NCBI GenBank assembly: GCA_013339895.1
Contig: JABACO010000003.1
Location: 641,635 to 705,634, forward strand
Length of the DNA stretch: 64,000 nt
Direction: 5' to 3'
Source: Ephydatia muelleri
Taxonomy: Eukaryota > Porifera > Demospongiae > Spongillida > Spongillidae
Shown piece by piece: positions 1-15,100 of this stretch. Position 1 is the first letter of the stretch; each line of letters opens with the position of its first letter. The translations under genes and the position numbers were made by a program. The notes beneath the pieces were generated by a model. That model saw only the letters and a program-made list of their open reading frames with translations, was not told the origin of the DNA and searched no databases.

Positions 1-21
1 TTTAATTAACACTGCACTCAC

Positions 22-120
22 CTCGTTCTGAACATTGACCTGTACACCAGCATCCAATAGCAACTTCACACACTCCACCTGCCCTTCCTTTGAAGCCTTC
101 ATCAGTGCGGTCGCTCCATC
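22..120 (-). CDS. Ankyrin exon R29 (last in window)
   Basis: 33 codons, head DGA, helix KASKEGQVECVK, loop DAGVQVNVQNE. It has a GTGAGT donor, so the gene continues beyond the left edge of the window. Confidence 0.85.
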
Positions 121-3100
121 CTGTAATGAAAAGTGCATACCGTCATAAGAGTACCACCAATGTCAGATACAGTACAATAACACACTACCCAAGTTCTACC
201 ACTGTACATAAAGTGATGGTACACATGGAACAAAATCAACTAATACAAATTGTTTGAATCTCTCCTTTTGCGCATCGGTTGTAAATCTTGTGTGCATCTC
301 CCCAAGTATAATTTCGTTACTTGTCGTTTAATTAACACTGCACTCACCTCGTTCTGAACATTGACCTGTACACCAGCATCCAATAGCAACTTCACACACT
401 CCACCTTCCCTTCCTTTGAAGCCTTCATCAGTGCGGTCGCTCCCCACTGTAATGATAAGTGCATATCATCATGAGAGCACCATCATCACCAGATACAGTA
501 CATAAACACACTACCAATTGTTGTACATGTACTACTGTGCACAACTACACTATTTCAACACTCACATCAGTGAAGGATACAGGATTCAGGGAAGAGGGAC
601 CTGGGATGGGTGTGGGTGGGGTGATCCCTATAACAATAGGGTCTTGGGTGGAGTACCAGGAGTGTTGGAGAGTACTTATGATATCCTCAATACATGCACA
701 GTGGTTTAGTATACTTCATAGTGTAAATTAATTGCAGTTAGTAATAACATTGTCATGCCATCCCGTCACAGCCAGTGAAGGTCATGCTTACATGTACTCA
801 TCTGGTATTGCAATGGGGATAGATCTATGAAGTACTACGCAATGGTTCCACATTTCTATCATGATTGTTACTGATGTAGGCATCTCTGTACTGATCTTGG
901 AAATTAAATAACATGGCATCCATCCACTAAACAGGGTTCCTGCACACACGTCATCATTCAAAACTGGGGACTCTGGCTACATGACACATTGCATGTACAC
1001 AGTGTATAATGACACCACTCAAACTCACCGTGTCCTGAATGTTGACCTGTGCACCCTTATCCACTAGCATCTTCGCACATTCTATGTGCCCACGGTTATA
1101 AGCCTTCATCAGTGCGGTCTTTCCCCACTGTAATGATAAGTGCATATCATGAAGGGGGTACCACCAATGTCAGATACAGTACAATAACATACTACTCATT
1201 GTACATAAAGTGAACAGTGCACCAGGACCAACACCACACACAGTTCAAAAGTTGAAAACCACATTCTGTTGACACTTGAACAAGCAAAGTCTCCACTGTG
1301 AGGAACATACAGTGCTCTCTCATACACCATGATGTCATACACCTCTCATATCCTCCCACAGTTTTTCAGCTAGTATTCCGGTACACACATGTAATGACCA
1401 TTGAATGGTACGTGTATTATTATAAGATGGGGCATTTTAACCACATGTGATTAAATTGGTGGCATTTTTCATTCTGCGCATCGGTAGTGGGTTTACATCT
1501 ACACCACTCACCTCGTCCTGCATGTTGACCTTTGCACCCCTATCCAATAGCACCTTGACACACTCCACCTTCCCTGCCGTTGAAGCCATCATCAGTGCAG
1601 TCTCTCCAACCTGTAATGATAAATGCATATCGTCATGGGAGCACCACCAATGTCAGATACAGTACAATAACCCACTACCCATCGTTCTACTAATGTACAT
1701 AAAGTGACAGTACACAAGGACCAACACCACACACAGTTCAACAACACATTCTGCTTACACTAAAAAGAGGCAGTCTCCACTGTGAGGAACATCCAGTGCT
1801 CTCTCATACACCATGATGTCATACACCTCTCATATCCTCCCACCCCTCCCCATACAACAATGCACTGTCAAGAGAATATAAGAACACTAAGAGTCAACAC
1901 ACACTTCAACTCCAGAACAGACTACACACATTCAATAAGGCCTCACTGGTGAGCTTTGCCTCATCCCCAGACCACCATACTTTGCCATGCACTGGATGTG
2001 CATCCACATCATGTAGGTGGAGGGGTGGGGGGGGGGGAGGGAGGGTAGTGGGGTCTAGATTGAGGTAAAATTGAATGTGGGAGGAGTCACCTATTCAACA
2101 GATATGGGGTTTGGCGAGGCTCAAGCTATATTCCTATAAGGTTCTTGAGTCTCATTTCAAGTGCAATCAAGGCGCAGAGAGTATAAGTTTTTCAGCTAGT
2201 CCGGTACACACATGTAATGACCATTGAATGGTACGTGTATTATTATAAGATGGGGCATTTTAACCACATGTGATTAAACTGGTGGCATTATTCATTCTGC
2301 ACATCGGTAGTGGGTTTACATCTACACCACTCACCTTGCTCTGCATGTTGACATCTGCACCCCTATCCAGTAGCACCTTGATACACTCCACCTTCCCTGC
2401 CTCTGAAGCCATCATCAGTGCGGTCCATCCCCACTGTAATGATAAGTGCATATCGTCATGGGAGCACCACCAATGTCAGATACTGTACAATATCACACTA
2501 CCCATCGTTCTACTAATGTACATAAAGTGACAGCACACAAGGACCAACACCACACACAGTTCCACAACACATTCTGCTAACACTAAAAAAGGGCAATATC
2601 TCCACTGTGAGGAACATACAGCGCTCTCTCATACACCATGATGTCATACACCTCTCATATCCTCCCACCCCTCCCCATACAACAAGCCTCATCACTCTAT
2701 TGATACACTGTCCAGAGGATAGAAGAACACTAAGAGTCACCACACACTTCAACTCCAGAACTGACTACACACATTCAATAAGGCCTCACTGGTGAGTGTG
2801 CCTCATCCCCAGACCACCATACTATGCCATGCACTGGATGTGCATCCACATCATGTAGGTGGAGGGGTGGGGGGGGTGGGGGGGGGAGGGAGGGTAGTGG
2901 GGTCTAGATTGAGGTCATAATGAATGTGGGAGGAGACACCAACTCAACAGATATGGGGTTTGGTGAGGCTCAAGCTATCCTATAAGGTCCTTGAGCCTCG
3001 TTTCAAGTGCAATCAAGGCGCCAGAAAGTATAAGTTTTTCAGCTAGTCCGGTACACACATGTAATGACCATTGAATGGTACATGTATTATTATAAGATGG

Positions 3101-6100
3101 GGCATTTTAACCACATGTGATTAAATTGGTGGCATTTTCATTCTGCACATCGGTAGTGGGTTTACATCTACAACACTCACCTCGTCCTGCATGTTGACCT
3201 CTGCACGCCTATCCAATAGCAATAACACACTTTAACATATTTTGTACTGTTTTGTTTCTCGTCACATACCTGCTGCCACAAACACTCTATTACTGCACAC
3301 CAAAAAACAAATTTGTACTAAGGTCATGTGTTCTATTTATATAACTGTATATAACACAAGTACCCATTCTTCCACAGGTTTCACACCATTCTATCTAATG
3401 TTTGGTCGGCAGGCATCCATTCCTGTTGATCTGATGTTCCCTTTTAACCTAGGTCCTGAAAAGGAGCTTCGGACGTATGTGGAGCAGTTGCGGAAAGGAT
3501 TGCGTGATGCTTATGCTATTGTCCGGGAGAATTGTGACGCCGATCACCGTCGGCAAAAGGCCTTGTACGATCGCAAAGTCTCTGGTCAACCGTTTGGAAA
3601 AGGGGCTTTAGTGTGGCTGTTCGACCCAGCAGTACCACGTGGGAATGCAAAAAACTTCATCACCCGTGGAAAGGCCCTTTCGTAGTCGTGGAGAAAGTGG
3701 GCGACAGCACTTACAAGATTCAGAGGAAAGGTGGGAAGTTTCACATTGTTCATTTCGATAGATTGAAGCGGTGCAATTTGAGCGAATCCAGAGATGACCC
3801 TACACCACTTCCTACACCGCCTCTGACTGCTCACCCGGACGGAGACGGTAATATTGAGGAAAAGGATGAACTGGATGACAATGACGATGATGACGACAAT
3901 TTGGACCGTGAAATTGCCGAGCAAATTATTCCGGAGAGAAACCTCCTATAGGCCAGGGCCAGGCAGTTGCAGAAGTCCCTCTAGCGAACCCAGAAGCAGC
4001 CGAAACCATCAGACGTTACCCAGCCAGACACCGTCGTGCTCCGGACCGCTACGGCCCCTACGTCTCATTATAGACAGAGAGGGAGCAATGTAATGAGTTG
4101 AATTGTGCGCTTGCGCACAAAAGTACAAGTGCATGGAATGACTGATCGTATATATGTATATTTGTAATGCTGTATTGATTGCTGTGATTGTCATTACTTT
4201 TGGCCAATCATTACATAACTATAACTCATACCCCATGATGTCATACATCCTACCACCCCTGGCCATATAACAAGCCTCATCACTCTATCAATACATTGTC
4301 CAGAGAATAGAAAAACACTAAGAGTCAACACACCTTCAATTCCAGAACTGGCTCTACACATTCAACAAAGGCCTCCTTGGTGTGCTGTGCCTCATCCCCA
4401 GACCACCATACAACTGTATACTGTACCCATACTTTGCCATGCACTGGATGTGCATCCACATCATGTAAGTGAAGGGGGGGGGATGAGGGTAGTGGAGTCT
4501 AAAATGAGTAATAATGACACCTACTCAACAGATATGGGGTTGGTGAACTTCAACCTATATTCCTATCAGGTTCTGGAGTCTCGTTTCAAGTGCAATCAAG
4601 GCGTAAGTTTTCAGCTTCCTTTGCACACGTCATCATTCAATACTGGGGACTCAGGGTACATGCTTCATTGCATGTGCACAATGTAGTCACCACACACTTC
4701 AACAACAGAACAAACTACACACTGTCAATAATTGCAATATATGGAGATACCTATTTCACATTTCAAGCTACTTTCAATGATAGAACAAAATCAACTAATA
4801 CAAGTTGTTTGAATCTCTCCTTTTGCGCATCGATTGTAAAGCTTGTGTGCATCTCCCCAAGTATAATTTCGTTACTTGTAGTTTAATTAACACTGCACTC
4901 ACCATGTTCTGAACATTGACCTGTACACTAGCATCCAATAGCAACTTCACACACTCCACCTGCCCTTCCTTTGAAGCCTTCATCAGTGCGGTCGCTCCAT
5001 CCTGTAATGAAAAGTGCATACCGTCATAAGAGTACCACCAATGTCAGATACAGTACAATAACACACTACCCAAGTTCTACCACTGTACATAAAGTGAACA
5101 GTACACAAGGACCAACTCCACACACAGTTCAACAACACATTCTGCTAACACTAAAAAGAGGCAAAGTCTCCACTGTTTAAACAAACAGTGCTCTCTCATA
5201 CACCATGATGTCATACACCTATCATATCCTCCCACCCCTCCCCATACAACAAGCCTCATCACTCTATCAATACATTGTCCAGAGAATAGAAAAACATTAA
5301 GAGTCAACACACACTTCAATTCCAGAACTGGCTCTACACATTCAACAAAGGCCTCCTTGGTGTGCTGTGCCTCATCCCCAGACCACCATACAACTGTATA
5401 CTGTACCCATACTTTGCCATGCACTGGATGTGCATCCACATCATGTAAGTAAAGGGGGGGGGATGAGGGTAGTGGAGTCTAAAATGAGTAATAATGACAC
5501 CTACTCAACAGATATGGGGTTGGTGAACTTCAACCTATATTCCTATCAGGTTCTGGAGTCTCGTTTCAAGTGCAATCAAGGCGTAAGTTTTCAGCTTCCT
5601 TTGCACACGTCATCATTCAATACTGGGGACTCAGGGTACATGCTTCATTGCATGTGCACAATGTAGTCACCACACACTTCAACAACAGAACAAACTACAC
5701 ACTGTCAATAATTGCAATATATGGAGGTACCTATTTCACATTTCAAGCTACTTTCAATGATAGAACTAATACAAGTTGTTTGAATCTCTCCTTTTGCGCA
5801 TCGATTGTAAAGCTTGTGTGCATCTCCCCAAGTATAATTTCATTACTTGTAGTTTAATTAGCACTGCACTCACCTTGTTCTGAACCTGTACACCAGCATC
5901 CAATAGCAACTTCACACACTCCACCTTCCCTTCCTTTGAAGCCTTCATCAGTGCGGTCGCTCCCCACTGTAATGATAAGTGCATATCATCATGAGAGCAC
6001 CATCATCACCAGATACAGTACATAAACACACTACCAATTGTTGTACATGTACTACTGTGCACAACTACACTATTTCAACACTCACATCAGTGAAGGATAC

Positions 6101-9100
6101 AGGATTCAGGGAAGAGGGACCTGGGATGGGTGTGGGTGGGGTGATCCCCTATGACCATAGGGTCTTGGGTGGAGTTCCAGCAATTTTGGAGAGTGCTTAT
6201 TGCATGTATATCCGCAATGTGGTTTAGTATACATCATAGTGTATATACATTGCAGTTATCAATGACATTGTCACGCTGTCTCACCACAGCCAGTGAAGGT
6301 CATGGTTACATGTACTCATCTGGTATTGCAATGGGGATAGATCTATGAAGTAGTACGCAATGGTTCCACATTTCTATCATGATTGTTACTGATGTAGGCA
6401 TCTTTGTACTGATCTTGGAAATTAAATAACATGGCATCCATCCACTAAACAGGGTTCCTGCACACATGTCATCATTCACGACTGGGGACTCTGGCTACAT
6501 GCTGCATTGCATGTACACAGTGTATAATGACACTACTCAAACTCACCAAGGTGGCCTGAATGTTGTTGACCTGTGCACCCTTATCCACTAGCATCTTCGC
6601 ACATTCCATGTGCCCATGGTCATAAGCCATCATCAGTGCAGTCTGTCCATTCTGTAATGATAAGCATGAAGGGGGTACCACCAATATCAGATACAGTACA
6701 ATAACATACTACGCATTGTACATAAAGTGAACAGTACACAAGGAACAACCCCACACACAGTTCAACAACACATTTCACCAACACTAAAAAGAGGCAAAGT
6801 CTCCACTGTGAGGAACATACAGTGCTCTCTCATACACCATGATGTCATACACCTCTCATATCCTCCCACCCATTCCCATACAACAACGCACTGTCCAGAG
6901 AATAAAAGAACACTAAGAGTCAACACACACTTCAACACCAGAACTGACTACACACATTCAATAAGGCCTCACTGGTGAGTTGTACCTCATCCCCAGGCCA
7001 CCATACAACTGTATATTGTACCCATACTTTGCCTTGCACTGGATGTGCACCACATCATGTAGGTGGGGGTGGGGGAGGGGGGAGGGTAATGGGGTCTAGA
7101 TTGAGGTAATAATGAATGTGGGAGGAGACATCTACTCAACAGATAAGGGGTTTGGTGAAGCTCAAGCTATCCTACCAGGTCAGGGGTGGAAATAATTGGG
7201 CGGACGATTTTTCCCAAATTTGGTCAGCCACAGCCTCGGGTTGGTCAGCCATTCTTGTAATATAATTTTCTAAGCACTACTGAACACAAACATGATGGAT
7301 GTACATGTAGCAACCCTGCACTATACTTTTGTACTTACTCCTTCCTCACCATTAAACGTTAAGTGGCATTCAATTGATATAAGTTGATTATGATGGAGTA
7401 CTTTAAGCATATTAAGTTGGTGGCAGTTTTCATTCTGCGCATCGGTAGTGGGTTTACATCTAAATCACTCACCTTGTTCTTCATGTTGACCTCTGCACCC
7501 CTATCCAATAGCATCTTGACAAACTCTACCTTCCCTTCCTTTGAAGCCTTCACCAGTGCGGTCCATCCCCACTGTAATGATAAGTGCATATCATCATGAG
7601 AGCACCACCAATGTCACACAGTACATAAACACACTACCCATCGTTCTACTAATGTACATAAAGTGAACAGTACACAAGGACCAACACCACACACAGTTCC
7701 ACAACACATTCTGCTAAAAAAAGGCAATATCTCCACTGTGAGGAACATACAGTGCTTTCTCATACACCATGTCATACACCTCTCATATCCTCCCACAGTT
7801 TTGCAGCTAGTATTCCGGTACACACATGTAATGACCATTGAATGGTACGTGTATTATTATAAGATGGGGCATTTTAACCACATGTGATTAAGTTGGTGGC
7901 AGTTTTCATTCTGAGCATCGGTAGTGGGTTTACATCTACACCACTCACCCCGTCCTGCATGTTGACGTTTGCACCCCTATCCAATAGCACCTTGATACAC
8001 TTCACCTGCCCTGCCTCTGAAGCCATCATCAGTGCGGTCTCTCCAACCTGTAATGATAAGTGCATATCGTCATGGGAGCACCACCAATGTCAGATACAGT
8101 ACAATAACCCACTACCCATCGTTCTACTAATGTACATAAAGTGACAGTACACAAGGACCAACACCACACACAGTTCCACAACACATTCTGCTAACACTAA
8201 AAGAGGCAATATCTCCACCGTGAGGAACATACAGTGCTCTCTCATACACCATGATGTCATACACCTCTCATATCCTCCCACCCCTCCCCATACAACAAGC
8301 CTCATCACTCTATTAATACATAGTCCAGAGGATACAAGAACACTAAGAGTCACCACACACTTCAATAACAGAGCAAACTACACACATTCAATACGGCCTC
8401 ACTGGTGAGCAATGCCTCATCCCCAGACCACCATACTTTGCCATGCACTGGATGTGCATCCACATCATGTAGGTGGGGGGGAGGGAGTGTGGGTAGTGGG
8501 GTCTAGATTGAGGTAATAATGAATGTGGGAGGAGACACCAACTCAACAGATATGGGGTTTGGTGAGGCTCAAGCTATCCTATAAGGTCCTTGAGCCTTGT
8601 TTCAAGTGCAATCAAGGCGCAGAAAGTGTAAGCTTTCAGCTAGTCCGGTACACACATTTAATGACCATTGAATGGTACATGTATTATTATATGTTGGGGC
8701 ATTTTAGCACATGTCATGATTACGTTGTGTGCATTTATCATTTTGTGCATTGGTTGTGTACATCACCCCAAGTATAATTTCTTCACTTGTAGTAGAAATT
8801 AAATAACATTACATGCATGCAGTAAACAGGGTTCCTTTACACACGTCATAATTCACTACTGGGGACTCAGGGTACATGCTTCATTGCATGTGCATAATGT
8901 AGTCACCACACATTATAACAACAGAACAAACTACACACTGTCAATAATTGCAATTTTAATATTTGGAGGTACCTATTTCACATTTCAAGCTACTTTCAAT
9001 GATAGAACAAAATCAACTAATACAAATTGTTTGAATCTCTCATTTTGCGCATCGGTTTCACAACACATTCTGCTAACACTAAAATAGGGCAATATCACCA

Positions 9101-12100
9101 CTGTGAGGAACATACAGTGCTCTCTCATACACCATGATGTCATACACCTCTCATATCTTTCCACCCCTCCCCATACAACAAGCCTCATCACTCTATTGAT
9201 ACACTGTCCAGAGGATAAAAGAACACTAAGAGTCACCACACACTTCAACAACAGAACAAACTCTACACATTCAACAAGGCCTCCTTCGTGAGCTGTGCCT
9301 CATCCCCAGACCACCATACAACTGTATTTTGTACCCATACTTTGCCATGCACTGGATGTGCATCCACATCATGTAGGTGGAGGTGGGGGAGGGGGTGGGT
9401 GGGTAGTGGGGTCTAGATTAAGGTCATAATGAATGTGGGAGGAGACACCAACTCAACAGATATGGGGTTTGGTGAGGCTCAAGCTATCCTATAAGGTCCT
9501 TGAGCCTCGTTTCAAGTGCAATCAAGGCGCCAGAAAGTATAAGTTTTTCAGCTAGTCCGGTACACACATGTAATGACCATTGAATGGTACACGTATTATT
9601 ATAAGATGGGGCATTTTAACCACATGTGATTAAATTGGTGGCATTTTTCATTCTGCACATCGGTAGTAGGTTTACATCTACACCACTCACCTTGCCCTTC
9701 ATGTTGACCTCTGCACCCCTATCCAATAGCATCTTGATACACTCCACCTTCCCTGCCTTTGAAGCCATCATCAGTGCGGTCCGTCCAACCTGTAATGATA
9801 AGTGCATATCGTCATGGGAGCACCACCAATGTCAGATACAGTACAATAACCCACTACCCATCGTTCTACTAATGTACATAAAGTGACAGTACACAAGGAC
9901 CAACACCACACACAGTTCCACAACACATTCTGCTAACACTAAAAGAGGCAATATCTCCACCGTGAGGAACATACAGTGCTCTCTCATACACCATGATGTC
10001 ATACACCTCTCATATCCTCCCACCCCTCCCCATACAACAAGCCTCATCACTCTATTAATACATAGTCCAGAGGATACAAGAACACTAAGAGTCACCACAC
10101 ACTTCAATAACAGAGCAAACTACACACATTCAATACGGCCTCACTGGTGAGCAATGCCTCATCCCCAGACCACCATACTTTGCCATGCACTGGATGTGCA
10201 TCCACATCATGTAGGTGGGGGGGAGGGAGTGTGGGTAGTGGGGTCTAGATTGAGGTAATAATGAATGTGGGAGGAGACACCAACTCAACAGATATGGGGT
10301 TTGGTGAGGCTCAAGCTATCCTATAAGGTCCTTGAGCCTTGTTTCAAGTGCAATCAAGGCGCAGAAAGTGTAAGCTTTCAGCTAGTCCGGTACACACATT
10401 TAATGACCATTGAATGGTACATGTATTATTATATGTTGGGGCATTTTAGCACATGTCATGATTACGTTGTGTGCATTTATCATTTTGTGCATTGGTTGTG
10501 TACATCACCCCAAGTATAATTTCTTCACTTGTAGTAGAAATTAAATAACATTACATGCATGCAGTAAACAGGGTTCCTTTACACACGTCATAATTCACTA
10601 CTGGGGACTCAGGGTACATGCTTCATTGCATGTGCATAATGTAGTCACCACACATTATAACAACAGAACAAACTACACACTGTCAATAATTGCAATTTTA
10701 ATATTTGGAGGTACCTATTTCACATTTCAAGCTACTTTCAATGATAGAACAAAATCAACTAATACAAATTGTTTGAATCTCTCATTTTGCGCATCGGTTT
10801 CACAACACATTCTGCTAACACTAAAATAGGGCAATATCACCACTGTGAGGAACATACAGTGCTCTCTCATACACCATGATGTCATACACCTCTCATATCT
10901 TTCCACCCCTCCCCATACAACAAGCCTCATCACTCTATTGATACACTGTCCAGAGGATAAAAGAACACTAAGAGTCACCACACACTTCAACAACAGAACA
11001 AACTCTACACATTCAACAAGGCCTCCTTCGTGAGCTGTGCCTCATCCCCAGACCACCATACAACTGTATTTTGTACCCATACTTTGCCATGCACTGGATG
11101 TGCATCCACATCATGTAGGTGGAGGTGGGGGAGGGGGGTGGGTGGGTAGTGGGGTCTAGATTGAGGTCATAATGAATGTGGGAGGAGACACCAACTCAAC
11201 AGATATGGGGTTTGGTGAGGCTCAAGCTATCCTATAAGGTCCTTGAGCCTCGTTTCAAGTGCAATCAAGGCGCCAGAAAGTATAAGTTTTTCAGCTAGTC
11301 CGGTACACACATGTAATGACCATTGAATGGTACACGTATTATTATAAGATGGGGCATTTTAACCACATGTGATTAAATTGGTGGCATTTTTCATTCTGCA
11401 CATCGGTAGTAGGTTTACATCTACACCACTCACCTTGCCCTTCATGTTGACCTCTGCACCCCTATCCAATAGCATCTTGATACACTCCACCTTCCCTGCC
11501 TTTGAAGCCATCATCAGTGCGGTCCGTCCAACCTGTAATGATAAGTGCATATCATCATGGGAGTACCACCAATGTCAGATACAGTACAATAACACACTAC
11601 CCATCGTTCTACTAATGTACATAAAGTGACAGTACACAAGGACCAACACCACACACAGTTCAACAACACATTCTGCTAACACTAAAAAGAGGCAATATCT
11701 CCACTGTGAGGAACATACAGTGCTCTCTCATGCACCATGATGTCATACACCTCTCATATCCTCCCACAGTTTTTCAGCTAGTATTCCGGTACACACATGT
11801 AATGACCATTGAATGGTATAAGATGGGGCATTTTAACCACATGTGATTAAATTGGTGGCATTTTCATTCTGCACATCGGTAGTGGGTTTACATCTACACC
11901 ACTCACCTTGTTCTGCATGTTGACCTCTGCACCACTATCCAATAGCACCTTGATACACTCCACCTGCCCTGCCTCTGAAGCCTTCACCAGTGCGGTCCAT
12001 CCCCACTGTAATGATAAGTGCATATCGTCATAAGAGTACCACCAATGTCAGATACAGTACAATAACACACTACCCATCGTTCTACTAATGTACATAAAGT

Positions 12101-15100
12101 GACAGGACACAAGGACCAACACCACACACAGTTCCACAACACATTCTGCTAACACTAAAAAGAGGCAATATCTCCACTGTGAGGAACATACAGTGCTCTC
12201 TCATACACCATGATGTCATACACCTCTCATATCCTCCCACCCCTCCCACTTTATTAATGCATTGTCCAGAGGATAGAAGAACACTAACAGTCACCACACA
12301 CTTCAATAACAGAGCAAACTACACACATTCAACAAGGCCTCCTTCGTGAGCTGTGCCTCATCCCCAGACCACCATACTTTGCCATGCACTGGATGTGCAT
12401 CCACATCATGTAGGTGGGGGGGAGGGATGGGAGGGGGGTCTAGATTGAGGTCATAATGAATGTGGGAGGAGACACCAACTCAACAGATATGGGGTTTGGC
12501 GAGGCTCAAGCTATCCTATAAGGTCCTTGAGCCCCATTTCAAGTGCAATCAAGGCGCCAGAAAGTATAAGTTTTTCAGCTAGTCCGGTACACACATGTAA
12601 TGACCATTGAATGGTACGTGTATTATTATAAGATGGGGCATTTTAACCACATGTGATTTAATTGGTGGCATTTTTCATTCTGCGCATCGGTAGTGGGTTT
12701 ACATCTACACCACTCACCTTGTCCTGCATGTTGACATCTGCACCCCTATCCAATAGCACCTTGATACACTCCACCTTCCCTGCCGCTGAAGCCTTCATCA
12801 GTGCGGTCTCTTCCCTCTGTAATGATAAGTGCACATCGTCATGGGAGCACCATCATCACCAGATACAGTACATAACCCACTACCCATCGTTCTACTAATG
12901 TACATAGAGTGACAGTACACAAGGACCAACACCACACACAGTTCAACAACACATTCTGCTAACACTAAAAAGAGGCAATATCTCCACTGTGAGGAACATA
13001 CAGTGCTCTCTCATACACCATGATGTCATACAACTCTCATATCCTCCCACCCCTCCCACTTTATAAATGCATTGTCCAGAGGATAGAAGAATACTAACAG
13101 TCACCACACACTTCAATAACAGAGCAAACTACACACATTCAACAAGGCCTCCTTCGTGAGCTGTGCCTCATCCCCAGACCACCATACTTTGCCATGCACT
13201 GGATGTGCATCCATATCATGTAGGTGGGGGGGAGGGATGGGAGGGGGGTCTAGATTGAGGTCATAATGAATGTGGGAGGAGTCACCTACTCAACAGATAT
13301 GGGGTTTGGTGAGGCTCAAGCTATCCTATAAGGTCCTTGAGCCTCGTTTCAAGTGCAATCAAGGCGCAGAAAGTATAAGTTTTTCAGCTAGTCCAGTACA
13401 CACATGTAATGACCATTGAATGGTATTATAAGATGGGACATTTTAGCCACATGTGATTAAGTTGGTGGCATTTTTCATTCTGCACATCGGTAGTGGGTTT
13501 ACATCTACACCACTCACCTCGTCCTGCATGTTGACATCTGCACCCCAATCCAGTAGCACCTTGATACACTCCACCTGACCTGCCGTTGAAGCCTTCATCA
13601 GTGCGGTCTGTTCCCACGACTGTAATGATAAGTGCATATCATCATGGGTGTACCACCAATGTCATATACAGTTACAATAACACACTCCCATCGTTCTACT
13701 ACTGTACATAAAGTGATGGTACACAAGGACCAACACCACACACAATTCAACAACACATTCTGCTAACACTAAAAAGAGGCAATATCTCCACTGTGAGGAA
13801 CATACAGTGCTCTCTCATACACCATGATGTCATACACCTCTCATATCCTAGCACCCCTCCCACTTTATTAATGCATTGTCCAGAGGATAGAAGAACACTA
13901 ACAGTCACCACACACTTCAATAACAGAGCAAACTACACACATTCAATACGGCCTCACTGGTGAGTTGTGCCTCATCCCCAGACCACTATACTTTGCCATG
14001 CACTGGATGTGCATCCATATCATGTAGGTGGAGGGGGAGGGGCGTGGGTGGGTAGTGGGGTCTAGATTGAGGTCATAATGAATGTGGGAGGAGACACCAA
14101 CTCAACAGATATGGGGTTTGGCGAGGCTCAAGCTATCCTATAAGGTCCTTGAGCCCCATTTCAAGTGCAATCAAGGCGCCAGAAAGTATAAATTTTTCAG
14201 CTAGTCCGGTACACACATGTAATGACCATTGAATGGTACGTGTATTATTATAAGATGGGGCATTTTAACCACATGTGATTAAATTGGTGGCATTTTTCAT
14301 TCTGCACATCGGTAGTGGGTTTACATCTATACCACTCACCTTGCTCTGCATGTTGACCTCTGCACCCCTATCCAATAGCACCTTGACACACTCCACCTTC
14401 CCTGCCACTGAAGCCTTCATCAGTGCGGTCTCTTCCCTCTGTAATGATAAGTGCACATCGTCATGGGAGCACCATCATCACCAGATACAGTACATAACCC
14501 ACTACCCATCGTTCTACTAATGTACATAGAGTGACAGTACACAAGGACCAACACCACACACAGTTCCACAACACATTCTGCTAACACTAAAAAAGGGCAA
14601 TATCTCCACTGTGAGGAACATACAGTGCTCTCTCATACACCATGATGTCATACACCTCTCATATCCTCCCACCCCTCCCACTTTATAAATGCATTGTCCA
14701 GAGGATAGAAGAATACTAACAGTCACCACACACTTCAATAACAGAGCAAACTACACACAATCAATACGGCCTCACTGGTGAGTTGTGCCTCATCCCCAGA
14801 CCACCATACTTTGCCATGCACTGGATGTGCATCCACATCATGTAGGTGGAGGGGTGGGGGGGGGGAGGGAGGGTAGTGGGGTCTAGATTAAGGTCATAAT
14901 GAATGTGGGAGGAGTCACCTACTCAACAGATATGGGGTTTGGTGAGGCTCAAGCTATCCTATAAGGTCCTTGAGCCTCGTTTCAAGTGCAATCAAGGCGC
15001 AGAAAGTATAAGTTTTTCAGCTAGTCCAGTACACACATGTAATGACCATTGAATGGTATTATAAGATGGGACATTTTAGCCACATGTGATTAAGTTGGTG

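Larger units (their letters stand above)
8048..11532. repeat. Recent 1.74-kb tandem duplication
   Basis: Copy 1 (about 8,048-9,789) and copy 2 (about 9,790-11,532) look almost identical by eye. The differences I noticed are G-run length and a G/A change near 9,420 versus 11,163. Each copy contains one complete ankyrin exon plus a module that lost its exon. Confidence 0.8.

Noticed and set aside
5077..5439. Recurrent 60-120-codon intronic ORF (SGQCI..RLVVWGGVGGYERCMTSWCMRE) in many array modules
   Set aside because: Its ends, length and frame vary freely between modules, indels are not multiples of three, and no splice sites bound it consistently. It persists only because the modules are recent copies.
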